This document shows positions 28,047 through 37,641 of a stretch of DNA of 64,000 nucleotides, piece by piece. A program made the position numbers and the translations under genes. Numbering within the stretch: position 1 is the first letter of the stretch; every line of letters starts with the position of its first letter. Under the pieces are notes generated by a model. That model was not told where the DNA came from and searched no databases. It saw only the letters and a program-made list of their open reading frames with translations. This stretch comes from Anaerolineae bacterium (GTDB taxonomy: Bacteria > Desulfobacterota > Desulfobacteria > Desulfobacterales > ETH-SRB1): assembly GCA_035529315.1 (NCBI GenBank), contig DATKWZ010000030.1, forward strand, positions 1 to 64,000, given 5' to 3'.

Positions 28047-31000
28047 TTGTCAAAAAAAATTCAGCTCACGATCAACGGAAGAGAAACCACAGTAAACCCT
28101 GAATTTACGATCTTTCAAGCAGCGGAAGAATCAGGGATTCATATACCAACCCTTTGCTATCAAGAACACCTCAAGCCTTTAGGACGATGTCGTTTATGTA
28201 TAGTAGAAATTAAAGGTAAGGATCGTCTGGTAACATCTTGTATCGCAAAGGTCAAAGAAGGAATGGTTGTAGATACCGATTCAGAGAGGGTCCGCCAGGC
28301 ACGCCGCAATAAAATAGAATTAATACTGTCCAAACACTATGGAGACTGCGTAGCCCCATGCCACCTCACCTGCCCGGCAAACGTGGATATTCAGGGATAT
28401 CTTGCACTACTTGCCAATGGCCAATATTTGGAAGCATTAAGAATAGTTAAGGAGCGCTGCCCAATGCCTTTGGTAATCGGAAGGATATGCCCACGCCCCT
28501 GTGAAGCTGAATGCCGTCGCCAAAGAGTTGACGAGCCTGTTTGTATTAATTTTGCAAAGCGTTTTCTTGGCGATTACGAGAGAAATAATTATAAAAAATT
28601 AATTATATGTCTCCCCGAACCTTCTGGTTACAGGGTTGCAGTGGTTGGAGGAGGACCGGCCGGACTTTCCGCTGCATATTATCTCAGGCAAAAAGGACAT
28701 GAGGTAACCATATTGGAGGCTATGCCGGAATTAGGTGGACAATTGAGGTATGGAATTCCCAGTTACCGTCTTCCCAGGCATATACTCGATCTTGAAATAG
28801 AATCTATGCTTCAGCTTGGAATTGAAGCAAAAACAAATATTTTACTTGGGAAAGACTTTACCTGTGAAAGCCTTCTGGCAGATGGGTATAGCGCAGTTTT
28901 TTTAGGTATAGGGTGCTGGGGTACACGCAACTTGCGTATCCCCGGAGAAGAATTAAGTGGCGTTATAGAAGGCACAACTTTTTTAACAGATGTCTCACTT
29001 GGGAAAGATGTAGAGATTGGAAATAAGGTAATAGTTATCGGCGGCGGGAATACAGCTATAGATGCTGCTCGCAGCGCCCTTAGACTTGGCGCCAAAAAGG
29101 TCGACATATACTATCGACGGTCCCGCGTTGAAATGCCGGCTCTTGCCGCAGAAGTTGATGCAGCGGAAGAAGAAGGAATTGGAATCAATATCCTTGTTGC
29201 TCCATCCAGATTAATAGGAGAAAATGGTAAGTTGCGGCAGATGGAATATATCGGTATGGAACTGAGAGAAAAGGATTCCAGTGGAAGAAGGTGTCCTGTG
29301 CCGATATCAGGCTCTGAGCAAGTTGTTGACGTGGACACAGTAATAGCGGCAATTGGCCAGATTCCGGATCTTTCCGGGTTACAGCATGACGAGCTTGGTC
29401 AAGAAATTGAAACAACACGCTGGGGTACAATTGTAGCTCATTCAGGCACGTTACAAACTAACGCGGCAGGGATCTTTACCGGAGGCGACATTTTTACTGG
29501 TCCCAAAACAGTGATTTCTGCTTTTGGAGCAGGCAGACGCGCTGCAAACTCCATTGATCTTTTTCTTCGCAAAAAACCTGTAAAATCCCTTGAAATGCCA
29601 TTTAACATAAGCAAAGGGCCTCTTGATAAAGTTGGCATGCAAAATTTTGCAGGAATTGATAAAAACCCGAAGGCAAAAATGCCGGAACTTCCTGCAGGTG
29701 CCCGGCGCAATAATTTTGAAGAAGTAGATATGGGGTTTTCAGAAGAAACTGCTGTTCAAGAAGCAAAAAGGTGTCTTTCCTGCGGGTGTATTGATGCATT
29801 TGAATGCAAATTAAGAAAATATGCAACAGAATACGGAGTAGATATATCAAACATTGAAACCTGGCAGGAGAAAAAGTTTGAAATAAACGAAACCCACCCT
29901 TACATCATAGTTGATCCAAACAAGTGCATTAACTGCAGGCGATGTGTACGCAATTGCTCGGAATACCAGTGTTCTGATGCGATCACATTAGAACCGCTGG
30001 AATTTGATCAAAAAGACAATGTGTCCTTTTACGGACCTGTAATTAACGATAATTGTGTTTCATGTGGCTTATGTGTTGGCAACTGTCCCACAGGCGCCCT
30101 TGTTGAAAAAACGAAAAAACGACCAGGCCCCTTCCACCTTGAGACCATGCCAACCACATGCTCGTTGTGCGGTTGCGGCTGCGCAATAACATTAAACTAC
30201 ATAGGGAAAGACCTTATCAAGATAACATCGAATCTGCATAAGAAACCGAATTACGGCCATTTGTGTATCGATGGAAAGTTCAGATATAAAGATGCAGATG
30301 GAAGAAAAAGGCTGGACAAGCCGTTGATCAAGCAAAAGGGGCAATTTATCCCTGTAGAATGGGATGAGGCGATTTCCTATGTTGCTCAGCGGCTAAAAAC
30401 TCTTCAAAAGGCATATGTCCCTGAATCTTTTGCAGGGATTGCCACATCAGCATGCACAAATGAAGAAGCATATCTATTTCAGAAATTTTTAAGAGCTGTA
30501 ATTAAAACTCCGAATATCGACTTTTTCGATAGCCTGTCTGAAATAGATATTCTCCCTGAATGTATTTCGCTGTTTTCGGCTACGGCTGAATATAGAACTA
30601 TTGAAACCGCAAAACAGATTCTTATCACCTCTGACAATCCATCTGTTCGATATCCAATAATCGATGCGCTTGTCAGACGCGCTCAAAGAAAGAACAAAGC
30701 GGCAGTTGTCTTTGTGGATGACACATTACCTGATATTTCAGACGAACTGCCTACAGTTTTTCTTTATTCAAAGGAAATTTTTAAGTGGGATGCAAATCAG
30801 CTCGAACAAATTTTTTCAATGTCCAGGCAGGGATTTTTGCATCTTTTTCCACTTCTTTTTAAAACCAATGGTTATGGATTGCTTAATATGGGCGTTTCCC
30901 CAAACCTCTTCCCCGGACAAAAGTGGATAAGTGATATTGAAGAACGCAAAAAATTTGAAAATGCCTGGAAAACAAATCTGCCTGAACAGCCAGGATTATC

Positions 31001-31403
31001 AACAGGAAAAATACTGGAAAAAACTCTCACAGAGGATATTCGTGTAATTTATTTGATGGGGGACATTCCTGAAGCTGTTGAATATGATGACACAGTAAAA
31101 AACGCTCTTTCTCAGGCTGAATTCTTAGTGGCTCAATCACCTTATCATTCACGATTATTGTCAGCCGCAGAAGTAATCCTTCCCCCCCCTCCACTTAATG
31201 AATCAGAGGGAACCATTACCAATATCGAGGGAAGGGTAAGTTCCTTATCTGTTCCAAACACTATGCGGAGCAAAAATAAACAAGGAAAAGACATAATAGC
31301 GCAGATTTCAATGCAAATGGGCCATCCAATGTCCCTAAACAGTATTGATGAAACAACCAATACCCCACATGGAAACCTCCGGAGCCAGGCTTGGAGCGGA
31401 TGA
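28047..31403 (+). CDS. Large GltD-like flavin and NuoG/FdhA-like iron-sulfur oxidoreductase
   Basis: The protein has 1118 residues. It starts with a 2Fe-2S ferredoxin domain (C37, C48, C51, C65), followed by the GltD-type iron-sulfur segment (C101 to C156), the FAD fold VAVVGGGPAGLSAA at 198-211 and an NAD(P) fold VIVIGGGNTAIDAA at 328-341. Two 4Fe-4S clusters (C627-C637, C670-C680) and a molybdopterin-type domain with C705, C708, C712 and C740 follow. The Sec/Cys-His active-site motif of formate dehydrogenases is missing after SACTNEEAYLFQKF, so the last domain is probably structural, as in NuoG. It likely moves electrons between NAD(P)H, ferredoxin and a partner. TTG start follows AGGAGG. 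No partner subunit is adjacent. Confidence 0.8.
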   Translation: MSKKIQLTINGRETTVNPEFTIFQAAEESGIHIPTLCYQEHLKPLGRCRLCIVEIKGKDRLVTSCIAKVKEGMVVDTDSERVRQARRNKIELILSKHYGDCVAPCHLTCPANVDIQGYLALLANGQYLEALRIVKERCPMPLVIGRICPRPCEAECRRQRVDEPVCINFAKRFLGDYERNNYKKLIICLPEPSGYRVAVVGGGPAGLSAAYYLRQKGHEVTILEAMPELGGQLRYGIPSYRLPRHILDLEIESMLQLGIEAKTNILLGKDFTCESLLADGYSAVFLGIGCWGTRNLRIPGEELSGVIEGTTFLTDVSLGKDVEIGNKVIVIGGGNTAIDAARSALRLGAKKVDIYYRRSRVEMPALAAEVDAAEEEGIGINILVAPSRLIGENGKLRQMEYIGMELREKDSSGRRCPVPISGSEQVVDVDTVIAAIGQIPDLSGLQHDELGQEIETTRWGTIVAHSGTLQTNAAGIFTGGDIFTGPKTVISAFGAGRRAANSIDLFLRKKPVKSLEMPFNISKGPLDKVGMQNFAGIDKNPKAKMPELPAGARRNNFEEVDMGFSEETAVQEAKRCLSCGCIDAFECKLRKYATEYGVDISNIETWQEKKFEINETHPYIIVDPNKCINCRRCVRNCSEYQCSDAITLEPLEFDQKDNVSFYGPVINDNCVSCGLCVGNCPTGALVEKTKKRPGPFHLETMPTTCSLCGCGCAITLNYIGKDLIKITSNLHKKPNYGHLCIDGKFRYKDADGRKRLDKPLIKQKGQFIPVEWDEAISYVAQRLKTLQKAYVPESFAGIATSACTNEEAYLFQKFLRAVIKTPNIDFFDSLSEIDILPECISLFSATAEYRTIETAKQILITSDNPSVRYPIIDALVRRAQRKNKAAVVFVDDTLPDISDELPTVFLYSKEIFKWDANQLEQIFSMSRQGFLHLFPLLFKTNGYGLLNMGVSPNLFPGQKWISDIEERKKFENAWKTNLPEQPGLSTGKILEKTLTEDIRVIYLMGDIPEAVEYDDTVKNALSQAEFLVAQSPYHSRLLSAAEVILPPPPLNESEGTITNIEGRVSSLSVPNTMRSKNKQGKDIIAQISMQMGHPMSLNSIDETTNTPHGNLRSQAWSG

Positions 31404-31589
31404 TCTTTCCCCTTTTTGGGCGATGACAGGATAGTTGCTCTGGCCTTATAGATGTAAGGCAATTCTGTATAGTGCCGCTTTTTGTAGATTAGTATTAATT
31501 ACAGCCAGGCATAGGCTTTTTTATTACACCTTGTATTTTCCCTGTCTGTTTTTTTAATTCATAACCCGGTGTCCTTTGAAACCGGTTGC

Positions 31590-33215
31590 TTAAGCGGCCT
31601 TACGGAGCATGCCTTCACGGGTTTTCAAAACCTCCGTTCTTTCAATATACTCGTCGAAAGTCATGAGTAGATCAATGACGCCACCAGGGATGATTTCGAT
31701 AATCCGATTTGCCACGGTATTCACGAACTCGTGGTCATGGGAGGTAAAAAGAATCACATCCTGGAAGTTGAGCAGGCTGTTATTTAATGACGTGATCGAT
31801 TCCAGGTCGAGGTGGTTGGTGGGTTCATCCATCATCAGGACATTGGATTCGGAAAGCATCATCTTTGAGAGCATACAGCGAACTTTTTCCCCACCGGAGA
31901 GTACGCTGATCTTTTTAAGGGCCTCTTCCCCGGAAAAGAGCATGCGTCCCAGGAAGGTCCTGGCAAAGCTCTCCCCCTCTGTTGGGGGAGCGAACTGCAG
32001 GAGCCATTCGATAAGGTTCCGTTCACCTTTGAAATAGGCGCTGTATTCTTTGGGAAAATAGGAGTGGGTGATGGTGGTTCCCCAATGGAAAGTTCCGCTG
32101 TCCGGTTCTATCTTCCCTGCCAGAATTTGGAAAAGGGTAGTCTTGGCCAGGCTGTTCCCGCCCATCAAGGCGATCTTATCCCCTCCGTTCACGGTAAAAC
32201 TCACGTTGTCCAGTACCTTTTCACCATCAATGGTCTTGGTGAGTCCGTCAACTTCCAGGATCACGTTACCACAGGGTCGTTCCGGCTTGAAGCAAATAAA
32301 CGGGTATTTTCTTGACGACACCGGCATGTCCTCAACGGTGAGTTTTTCTAAAAGTTTCTTTCGGGAGGTGGCCTGCTTAGACTTGGAGGCGTTGGCACTG
32401 AACCGCTGGATAAAAGCCTTCAGTTCATTGGCCCGGTCGGTGATTTTCTTGTTTCCCGCCTGTTTCTGTTTCAGATTCAGTTGGCTGGCCTGGTACCAGA
32501 AATCGTAGTTCCCCATGTACACCGAGATCTTACCAAAATCAATGTCTGCGATGTGGGTGCAGACCTGGTTCATGAAATGACGGTCATGTGATACCAGGAT
32601 TACCGTGTTCTGGAACCTGTAGAGAAACTCCTCAAGCCAGGCAATGGACTTGAGGTCCAGGTTGTTGGTGGGCTCGTCCAGAAGCAGGACGTCCGGGTTT
32701 CCAAACAGGGCCTGGGCAAGGAGCACTCGCACCTTTCCCCCGCCCTCGAGTTCCTTCATCTTTTTCTGATGCATCTCTTCGGTAATTCCCAGATTGTTTA
32801 AGAGAACCCCCACTTCAGACTCTGCCTCATAGCCGCTCATCTCTGCGAATTCAACCTCAAGCTCACCTGCTCTGATTCCGTCCTCTTCGGAAAAATCCGG
32901 TTTATCATAAAGAGCCTCCCTGTCTCTCATAATTTTGTACAGCTTTTCATGGCCCATTATTACAGTGTTTAAAACCGTCTCTTCGTCAAAGGCAAAGTGG
33001 TCCTGTCTTAAAACCGCGATTCTCTCCCTGGCTCCCACGGAGACGGTTCCAAAGTCCGGTTCGATATCCCCGGCAAGAATTTTCAAAAATGTGGATTTTC
33101 CTGCTCCGTTGGCGCCGATGAGTCCGTAGCAGTTGCCTGGTGCAAACTTTATATTAACGTCTTTGAACAGAACCCTCTTGCCATAGGCGAGGGTAACATT
33201 GGTGGTGCAAATCAT
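31590..33215 (-). CDS. ybiT: ABC-F family ATPase, YbiT-like
   Basis: This 541-residue soluble protein has two ATP-binding cassettes joined by a linker and no membrane part. ABC-F proteins act on the ribosome, in translation control or antibiotic protection. Cassette 1 has GANGAGKS at 34-41 and LLLDEPTNNLD; cassette 2 has LSGGEKVRCML and MMDEPTNHLD. In cassette 2 the Walker A reads GGNSLAKTT, with Ala for the last Gly, as I recall for part of this subfamily. The sequence FSANASKSKQATSR in the linker matches YbiT. Base composition looks more GC-rich than its neighbours, which may mean transfer. The leader holds a hairpin and a possible upstream ORF. Confidence 0.9.
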   Translation of the reverse strand: MICTTNVTLAYGKRVLFKDVNIKFAPGNCYGLIGANGAGKSTFLKILAGDIEPDFGTVSVGARERIAVLRQDHFAFDEETVLNTVIMGHEKLYKIMRDREALYDKPDFSEEDGIRAGELEVEFAEMSGYEAESEVGVLLNNLGITEEMHQKKMKELEGGGKVRVLLAQALFGNPDVLLLDEPTNNLDLKSIAWLEEFLYRFQNTVILVSHDRHFMNQVCTHIADIDFGKISVYMGNYDFWYQASQLNLKQKQAGNKKITDRANELKAFIQRFSANASKSKQATSRKKLLEKLTVEDMPVSSRKYPFICFKPERPCGNVILEVDGLTKTIDGEKVLDNVSFTVNGGDKIALMGGNSLAKTTLFQILAGKIEPDSGTFHWGTTITHSYFPKEYSAYFKGERNLIEWLLQFAPPTEGESFARTFLGRMLFSGEEALKKISVLSGGEKVRCMLSKMMLSESNVLMMDEPTNHLDLESITSLNNSLLNFQDVILFTSHDHEFVNTVANRIIEIIPGGVIDLLMTFDEYIERTEVLKTREGMLRKAA

Positions 33216-33304
33216 TGTTGTTTTGTTTCCTTTTTGTTAAATATTAAAAGCCACAGGAACGGATCCTGTGGCTCGAAAAGCATAGAATAGACTGCGCAAC
33301 ACAT
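33212..33304 (-). promoter_or_regulatory. Possible 30-codon leader ORF of the ABC-F gene
   Basis: An ATG at 33304 opens 30 codons (MCCAVYSMLFEPQDPFLWLL and onward) whose TGA overlaps the ABC-F ATG as ATGA. It spans the hairpin at 33249-33273. ABC-F genes are often controlled by leader peptides and attenuation, so this fits. It has no good ribosome-binding site and could be chance. Confidence 0.3.
33249..33273 (-). terminator. Hairpin in the ABC-F leader, attenuator-like
   Basis: GCCACAGGA and TCCTGTGGC form a 9-bp stem. On the minus strand it is followed by CTTTTAAT, and it ends about 35 nt before the ABC-F start codon. It may act as a transcription attenuator. Confidence 0.45.
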
Positions 33305-33514
33305 CTATCGATAGTTAATTACCATTTTCTCCAAGTAGGTTAAAGATTCAGAAGGATCAACCTGAAACAAACTGCCTGAAACAAACTGTTTGATAGAGCT
33401 TATGGGAATATTAAAAGGGATGTACAATTTAATAAAAAATAATTTAAAAAGCAAGCCAATTTTGATATCTTGCCGGGAAATAAACATATCAATAGTATCA
33501 AATGGATGAAACAT
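33305..33514 (-). CDS. Hypothetical small ORF, doubtful
   Basis: A 69-residue frame rich in Phe and Ile ends just ahead of the ABC-F leader. It is not recognised. A 14-bp tandem duplication (CCTGAAACAAACTG, twice, near 33360-33387) lies inside and would shift an older frame, so the ORF may be a decayed gene end or chance. Confidence 0.2.
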   Translation of the reverse strand: MFHPFDTIDMFISRQDIKIGLLFKLFFIKLYIPFNIPISSIKQFVSGSLFQVDPSESLTYLEKMVINYR

Positions 33515-33964
33515 ACAATAATTATAGGTACTTGGAGTCAGGTTCGTTTTTCATCATATCAAATGGTTTTCATGATATGGGGCAAATAGCAGTAGCCACC
33601 ACTTTGAAATCAACAAAGCCGAAGCTGACTGAAATTATCTCAACCCGCCGTGAGTTTGTCTGGTAAGCGTGGTGAAAAAACTGCAATTGCAAAAGAGAAT
33701 CAATAGTTACTTCTTGACGATATAAACTTATAAACCGGAGGATGTCCCGGAATTTCTATACGGCCATGACCCCCAACAATTCAATATCCAGAGCATATAC
33801 TTTAAAACAACCTGTGTTCGCATAATGCATGAGGGTTATTTATGATAATAATAAATGACCGCATGATTTTACTTGCAAAATTATAAATATCAGCTAAAAA
33901 TCGATAACAGCACAACTTGGTTCCTATTAAGTTCTGAAATACTTTTATTTTAAAAAACAAAACC
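33515..33964. other. AT-rich non-coding stretch
   Basis: No gene, RNA or clear repeat was recognised in these 450 bp, apart from small inverted repeats near 33558-33578 (CATATCAAATGGTTTTCATG then ATATGG). It may hold the promoter for the DUF2914 gene. Confidence 0.4.
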
Positions 33965-34402
33965 ATGAGATGCAAATTTTGTTTAATACTGATTTTATTG
34001 CTGGCTGCTGATTTTTTCTTTGTTTCCCATGGATTTCCCCAGGATCCAAATAATGCTCAGCCTCTTAAGGTCCCCCAAAAACTGACCCTGACTCACACAG
34101 TAATGTGTGAGGAAATCAAGGACTATGCCCCTTATAATTCGGCGGTAGTGTTTTCGATTGCCATCGGCAAAGTCTCGTGTTTTACCTCATTTGATCCTGT
34201 ACCTGAAAAAACGTTTATTTATCACGAATGGTATTACCAGGATAAACTCAGCGCAAAGAAAAAGCTGTACCTTCAACCGCCGCGCTGGTCAACCTATAGC
34301 AGTATTCAGCTCCGGGAAACCGATAAGGGCCCATGGCGAGTGCAGATACTCGACCACAAAGGCAATCTGCTTGATATTGTAAGATTCAGCATCACGGACT
34401 AA
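33965..34402 (+). CDS. DUF2914-domain exported protein
   Basis: The 145-residue protein has a signal sequence (RCKFCLILILLLAADFFFVS) and a single DUF2914 domain: LTHTVMCEEIKDYAPYN, VVFSIAIGKVSCFTSFD, FIYHEWYYQDKL and GPWRVQILDHKGNLLDIVRF. The function of the domain is not known; it is usually periplasmic. It ends 7 bp before the diadenylate cyclase gene, so the two probably share a transcript. Whether the protein has any link to c-di-AMP is unknown. Confidence 0.85.
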   Translation: MRCKFCLILILLLAADFFFVSHGFPQDPNNAQPLKVPQKLTLTHTVMCEEIKDYAPYNSAVVFSIAIGKVSCFTSFDPVPEKTFIYHEWYYQDKLSAKKKLYLQPPRWSTYSSIQLRETDKGPWRVQILDHKGNLLDIVRFSITD

Positions 34403-34409
34403 TTGAGAA

Positions 34410-35852
34410 ATGAAAATACTGTTGCCTTTTTTTGCGACCTTACGATGGCAGGATATCGCGGATATACTGTTAAACAGTTATATACTGTTTCGGCTTTACG
34501 TCCTTTTTAGAGGGACCATGGTCTTTCGGGTGATTACCGGAATCGCGATCCTGTGGGTCTTCCAACGAACAGCTGTTTTTTTCGGTTTAATTTTAACCAG
34601 CTGGGCACTTCAGGGAATTATGGCGGTTGCCACACTCATTATCATCATTGTTTTCAGAAATGAAATCCGCAGCGTTCTTCAGGCCAAGAATTTAAAAACC
34701 ATTCTCTGGGGTTTTTCTTATAAGCCGTTTCATCCACCGATAGAAATCATTGTGGAAAGTATTTATACATTGTCCCGGCTACGTATCGGGGCACTGATGG
34801 TTTTCCCGGCCAAGGACGATCTCGAAGAGACAATTCAAAAGGGGATGCGCTGGAATGGATCGGTATCCAAGGAAATGATAATCAGCATCTTCTGGCCTGA
34901 TAATCCTGTCCATGACGGTGCTGCTATAATTAAGGGGAATCAGATTACCGACGTCGGAGTCATTCTGCCGTTATCCCACAACAATGATCTGCCTTCTCGT
35001 TACGGAACCCGTCACCGTGCAGCGCTCGGATTGGCCGAAACCACAGACGCCTTGATTGTCGTTGTTTCCGAGGAAACAGGAAAAGTGGTTGTGGCTAAAG
35101 ATTCGACAATCTCGGATATTGCAGGAAAGGACGAGCTGATAAAAAAGTTACAGGTGCATGCTGGAACAATTGAAGAAAATAAGGGTCTTTTGAGGAAAAG
35201 CAGATTAAAACTAGGCGTTGCAGCGTTTTTATCCATCATATTGGTAACGGTTGTATGGTTCGGTTTTTCAAAAGGAATAGACACCCTGATCACCCTGGAA
35301 ATCCCTTTAGAATACACCACCCGTGATCCCCGCATGGAAATTATTGACACTTCCGTGAATACCGTCAGCCTCCAACTGGGAGGCTCGGGAACTTTAATAA
35401 AATCGATTCGACCCGATCAGGTTCATGTGCAGATGGATCTGGATAAAGCCGTTGCCGGACGTAATACCTTTTCCATTACCAAAAAAAATATTACCCTGCC
35501 GCCGGGAATTTTTTTAAAAAAGATCACCCCCTCAATCGTTGAAGCGACCCTTGATATCACCATCAAAAAAACACTGCCTGTTCAGGTTGACTGGGTAGGT
35601 AAGCTGCCCGAGCAACTGATACTATCGGAAGTAAGGGTTGAGCCAAAAGCCATCGAGGTTGTCGGCGGAAATCGCGTTTTGGACAACATCACAACCATCT
35701 ACACGGAAAAAGTTCAACTTGACAATATCCGAAAATCCGGGGCAATCACGCTGAATCCGGTTCTCATTCCGGCATCTTTAAAAGTTGCTTCTGGTTCCAA
35801 AAACAAAATTAACGTTTCATATGTAGTCAAACCAAAATTGCCTTCTAATTAG
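34410..35852 (+). CDS. cdaA: Diadenylate cyclase CdaA fused to YbbR domains
   Basis: This 480-residue membrane enzyme should make cyclic di-AMP from two ATP. Three membrane helices lie within residues 15-85. The cyclase domain has HDGAAII with D169-G170-A171 and RHRAALG with R201-H202-R203, both part of the active site. A fourth membrane helix (about 269-285) leads to a C-terminal region with two YbbR-like repeats (LEIPLEYTTRDPRMEIIDTS to LDITIKK, and PVQVDWVGKLP to INVSYVVKPK). In Firmicutes these parts are separate proteins, CdaA and its regulator CdaR; here they are one chain. The start follows weak ribosome-binding sequence. Confidence 0.9.
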   Translation: MKILLPFFATLRWQDIADILLNSYILFRLYVLFRGTMVFRVITGIAILWVFQRTAVFFGLILTSWALQGIMAVATLIIIIVFRNEIRSVLQAKNLKTILWGFSYKPFHPPIEIIVESIYTLSRLRIGALMVFPAKDDLEETIQKGMRWNGSVSKEMIISIFWPDNPVHDGAAIIKGNQITDVGVILPLSHNNDLPSRYGTRHRAALGLAETTDALIVVVSEETGKVVVAKDSTISDIAGKDELIKKLQVHAGTIEENKGLLRKSRLKLGVAAFLSIILVTVVWFGFSKGIDTLITLEIPLEYTTRDPRMEIIDTSVNTVSLQLGGSGTLIKSIRPDQVHVQMDLDKAVAGRNTFSITKKNITLPPGIFLKKITPSIVEATLDITIKKTLPVQVDWVGKLPEQLILSEVRVEPKAIEVVGGNRVLDNITTIYTEKVQLDNIRKSGAITLNPVLIPASLKVASGSKNKINVSYVVKPKLPSN

Positions 35853-36167
35853 TGCCTGACCAAGAACCTCAAATCTTTTTATAATCCACCTATTATAACG
35901 TTTACAAAGGTGAAGATTTTCCGATTTTACCGAATCCGCAGACACGAGTAAAACCCGGAAAATCTTCGTGGTGAAATGCTATGAGAAATCGGATGTAAAG
36001 TCTGTTTTATTGCATAAAACAAGCTGTAATAAAACGGCGTTCTGGTCCGGCAAGGGTTTTAAATGAAAAGCCGCTGAAAGTATGATATTGACTTAATATA
36101 CCTTTTTGATAAACAAATAAGATCTTTTTGGTTCTGGTCCGGTCTCTTTTAAAAAAAGGAAAAAAAC
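35853..36167. other. Intergenic region with a 56-bp inverted repeat
   Basis: GAAGATTTTCC at about 35912 and GGAAAATCTTC at about 35959 form an 11-bp stem with a long loop. Without a T tract it is not a standard terminator. No gene was found. The pepA start has AAAAGGAAAAA just ahead. Confidence 0.45.
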
Positions 36168-37637
36168 ATGCTTAATCTGACATCTGTTGATCTAAAAAAA
36201 GTAAAAACGGAAACACTTATTATACCCGTTTGTGAGGATAAAATAATTCATGACAACCAGTTGATATCCTTGCTTATTAAAAAAGCAAAGCAGCTCAAGG
36301 AGTTTACAGGTAAAAAAAATGATGAAGTAATTTTTTACGACATTGAAGAGGTAAAAGCAAAAAGGGTGATGTTTCTTGGACTTGGGAAACTTGAAAAAAT
36401 CGATACTGAAGCGTTGCGGGAGTTTGCGGGCAAAGCGGTAAAAAAATGCATGAAAATAAATCTTCCTGAGGTTCTTCTAAGCGTCCCCTGCGGTAAAAAC
36501 ATGAAGATCGAGGTTGCATCAGCGCTTGAGGCCATGATGGAAGGGGCGTTTCTTGGGAATCATATTTTTGATAAATATAAAAAGGATAAAAAAATAAAGC
36601 CTCTCAAGAAAATTGAGCTTCTTGTGAAACCTGATGAGGCGGAAAAATACAGCGGATTATCAGCACGTATCTCAACTGTTTGTGCGGGAACCATACTGGC
36701 GAGAGACTGGGTCAGCACCCCGTCTAACGATAAAAGGCCTGAGCAGTTTACAAGGTCTATTGTGAACCTTGCCGAAAAAGAAAATCTTACTGTAAGGGTT
36801 TTAGATGAAAAGGAGCTGAAGCAAAAAGGGTTTAATGCAATGCTGGCTGTGGCAGCCGGCAGTCAGATCAAGGCAAGAATGGTCATACTTGAATATAACC
36901 CCAAAAAAACAGGGAAGAGGATAGCCCTGGTGGGGAAAGGTGTTACCTTTGACTCCGGCGGTATTAATTTAAAACCCACCAACTCCCTTGATGGCATGAA
37001 AGCGGATATGTCCGGAGCCGCCGCAGTTGCCGCGACCCTGATTACGGCGGCAAGGCAAAAGCTTGATGTAAGCGTTGTCGGAATAATCCCGATCGTTGAA
37101 AATATGCCGTCAGGCAGCGCCTCCCGTCCAGGAGACGTCGTAAAAAGCTATGACGGAAAAACAGTTGAAATAGGAAATACAGATGCTGAAGGCAGGCTGA
37201 TATTGATAGACGCGCTCTCCTTTTGTATAAAAAAATATAAACCTCATACCATTATTGATATTGCGACCTTAACCGGAGCATGTGTCGTAGCGTTAGGGGA
37301 AAAAATCGCGGGGCTGTTTTCTTTTGATGATGAGCTGGCAAAAGCCATAGAATTATCCGGCAAAAAAACTCATGAACGCTGCTGGAGACTGCCCATGCCT
37401 GATGATTACAAAGAGCTTCTCAAGAGCGATTTGGCAGACATAAAGAATGTAAGCAGCTCGCGCTGGGGCGGCGCTATTACAGGCGCCCTCTTCCTTGCGG
37501 AGTTTGCCGGAGACTCCAGATGGGCTCATATTGATATTGCGGGACCGGCTTATATCAAAAAAGGGGATGGATACTGCGGCGCGGGCGGCACCGGCTTTGG
37601 CGTGCGGCTTTTTTGTGATTTGCTTGACAAACTGTAA
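36168..37637 (+). CDS. pepA: Leucyl aminopeptidase (M17)
   Basis: The 489-residue cytoplasmic metallopeptidase removes N-terminal residues from peptides. The C-terminal catalytic domain has the metal and substrate residues in VGKGVTFDSGGINLKP, MKADMSGAAAV and the M17 signature NTDAEGRLILIDAL, with ATLTGACVVALG following. The N-terminal domain is less conserved, as usual. The thiN gene begins 4 bp after the stop, so they are likely co-transcribed. Confidence 0.96.
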   Translation: MLNLTSVDLKKVKTETLIIPVCEDKIIHDNQLISLLIKKAKQLKEFTGKKNDEVIFYDIEEVKAKRVMFLGLGKLEKIDTEALREFAGKAVKKCMKINLPEVLLSVPCGKNMKIEVASALEAMMEGAFLGNHIFDKYKKDKKIKPLKKIELLVKPDEAEKYSGLSARISTVCAGTILARDWVSTPSNDKRPEQFTRSIVNLAEKENLTVRVLDEKELKQKGFNAMLAVAAGSQIKARMVILEYNPKKTGKRIALVGKGVTFDSGGINLKPTNSLDGMKADMSGAAAVAATLITAARQKLDVSVVGIIPIVENMPSGSASRPGDVVKSYDGKTVEIGNTDAEGRLILIDALSFCIKKYKPHTIIDIATLTGACVVALGEKIAGLFSFDDELAKAIELSGKKTHERCWRLPMPDDYKELLKSDLADIKNVSSSRWGGAITGALFLAEFAGDSRWAHIDIAGPAYIKKGDGYCGAGGTGFGVRLFCDLLDKL

Positions 37638-37641
37638 ACCG

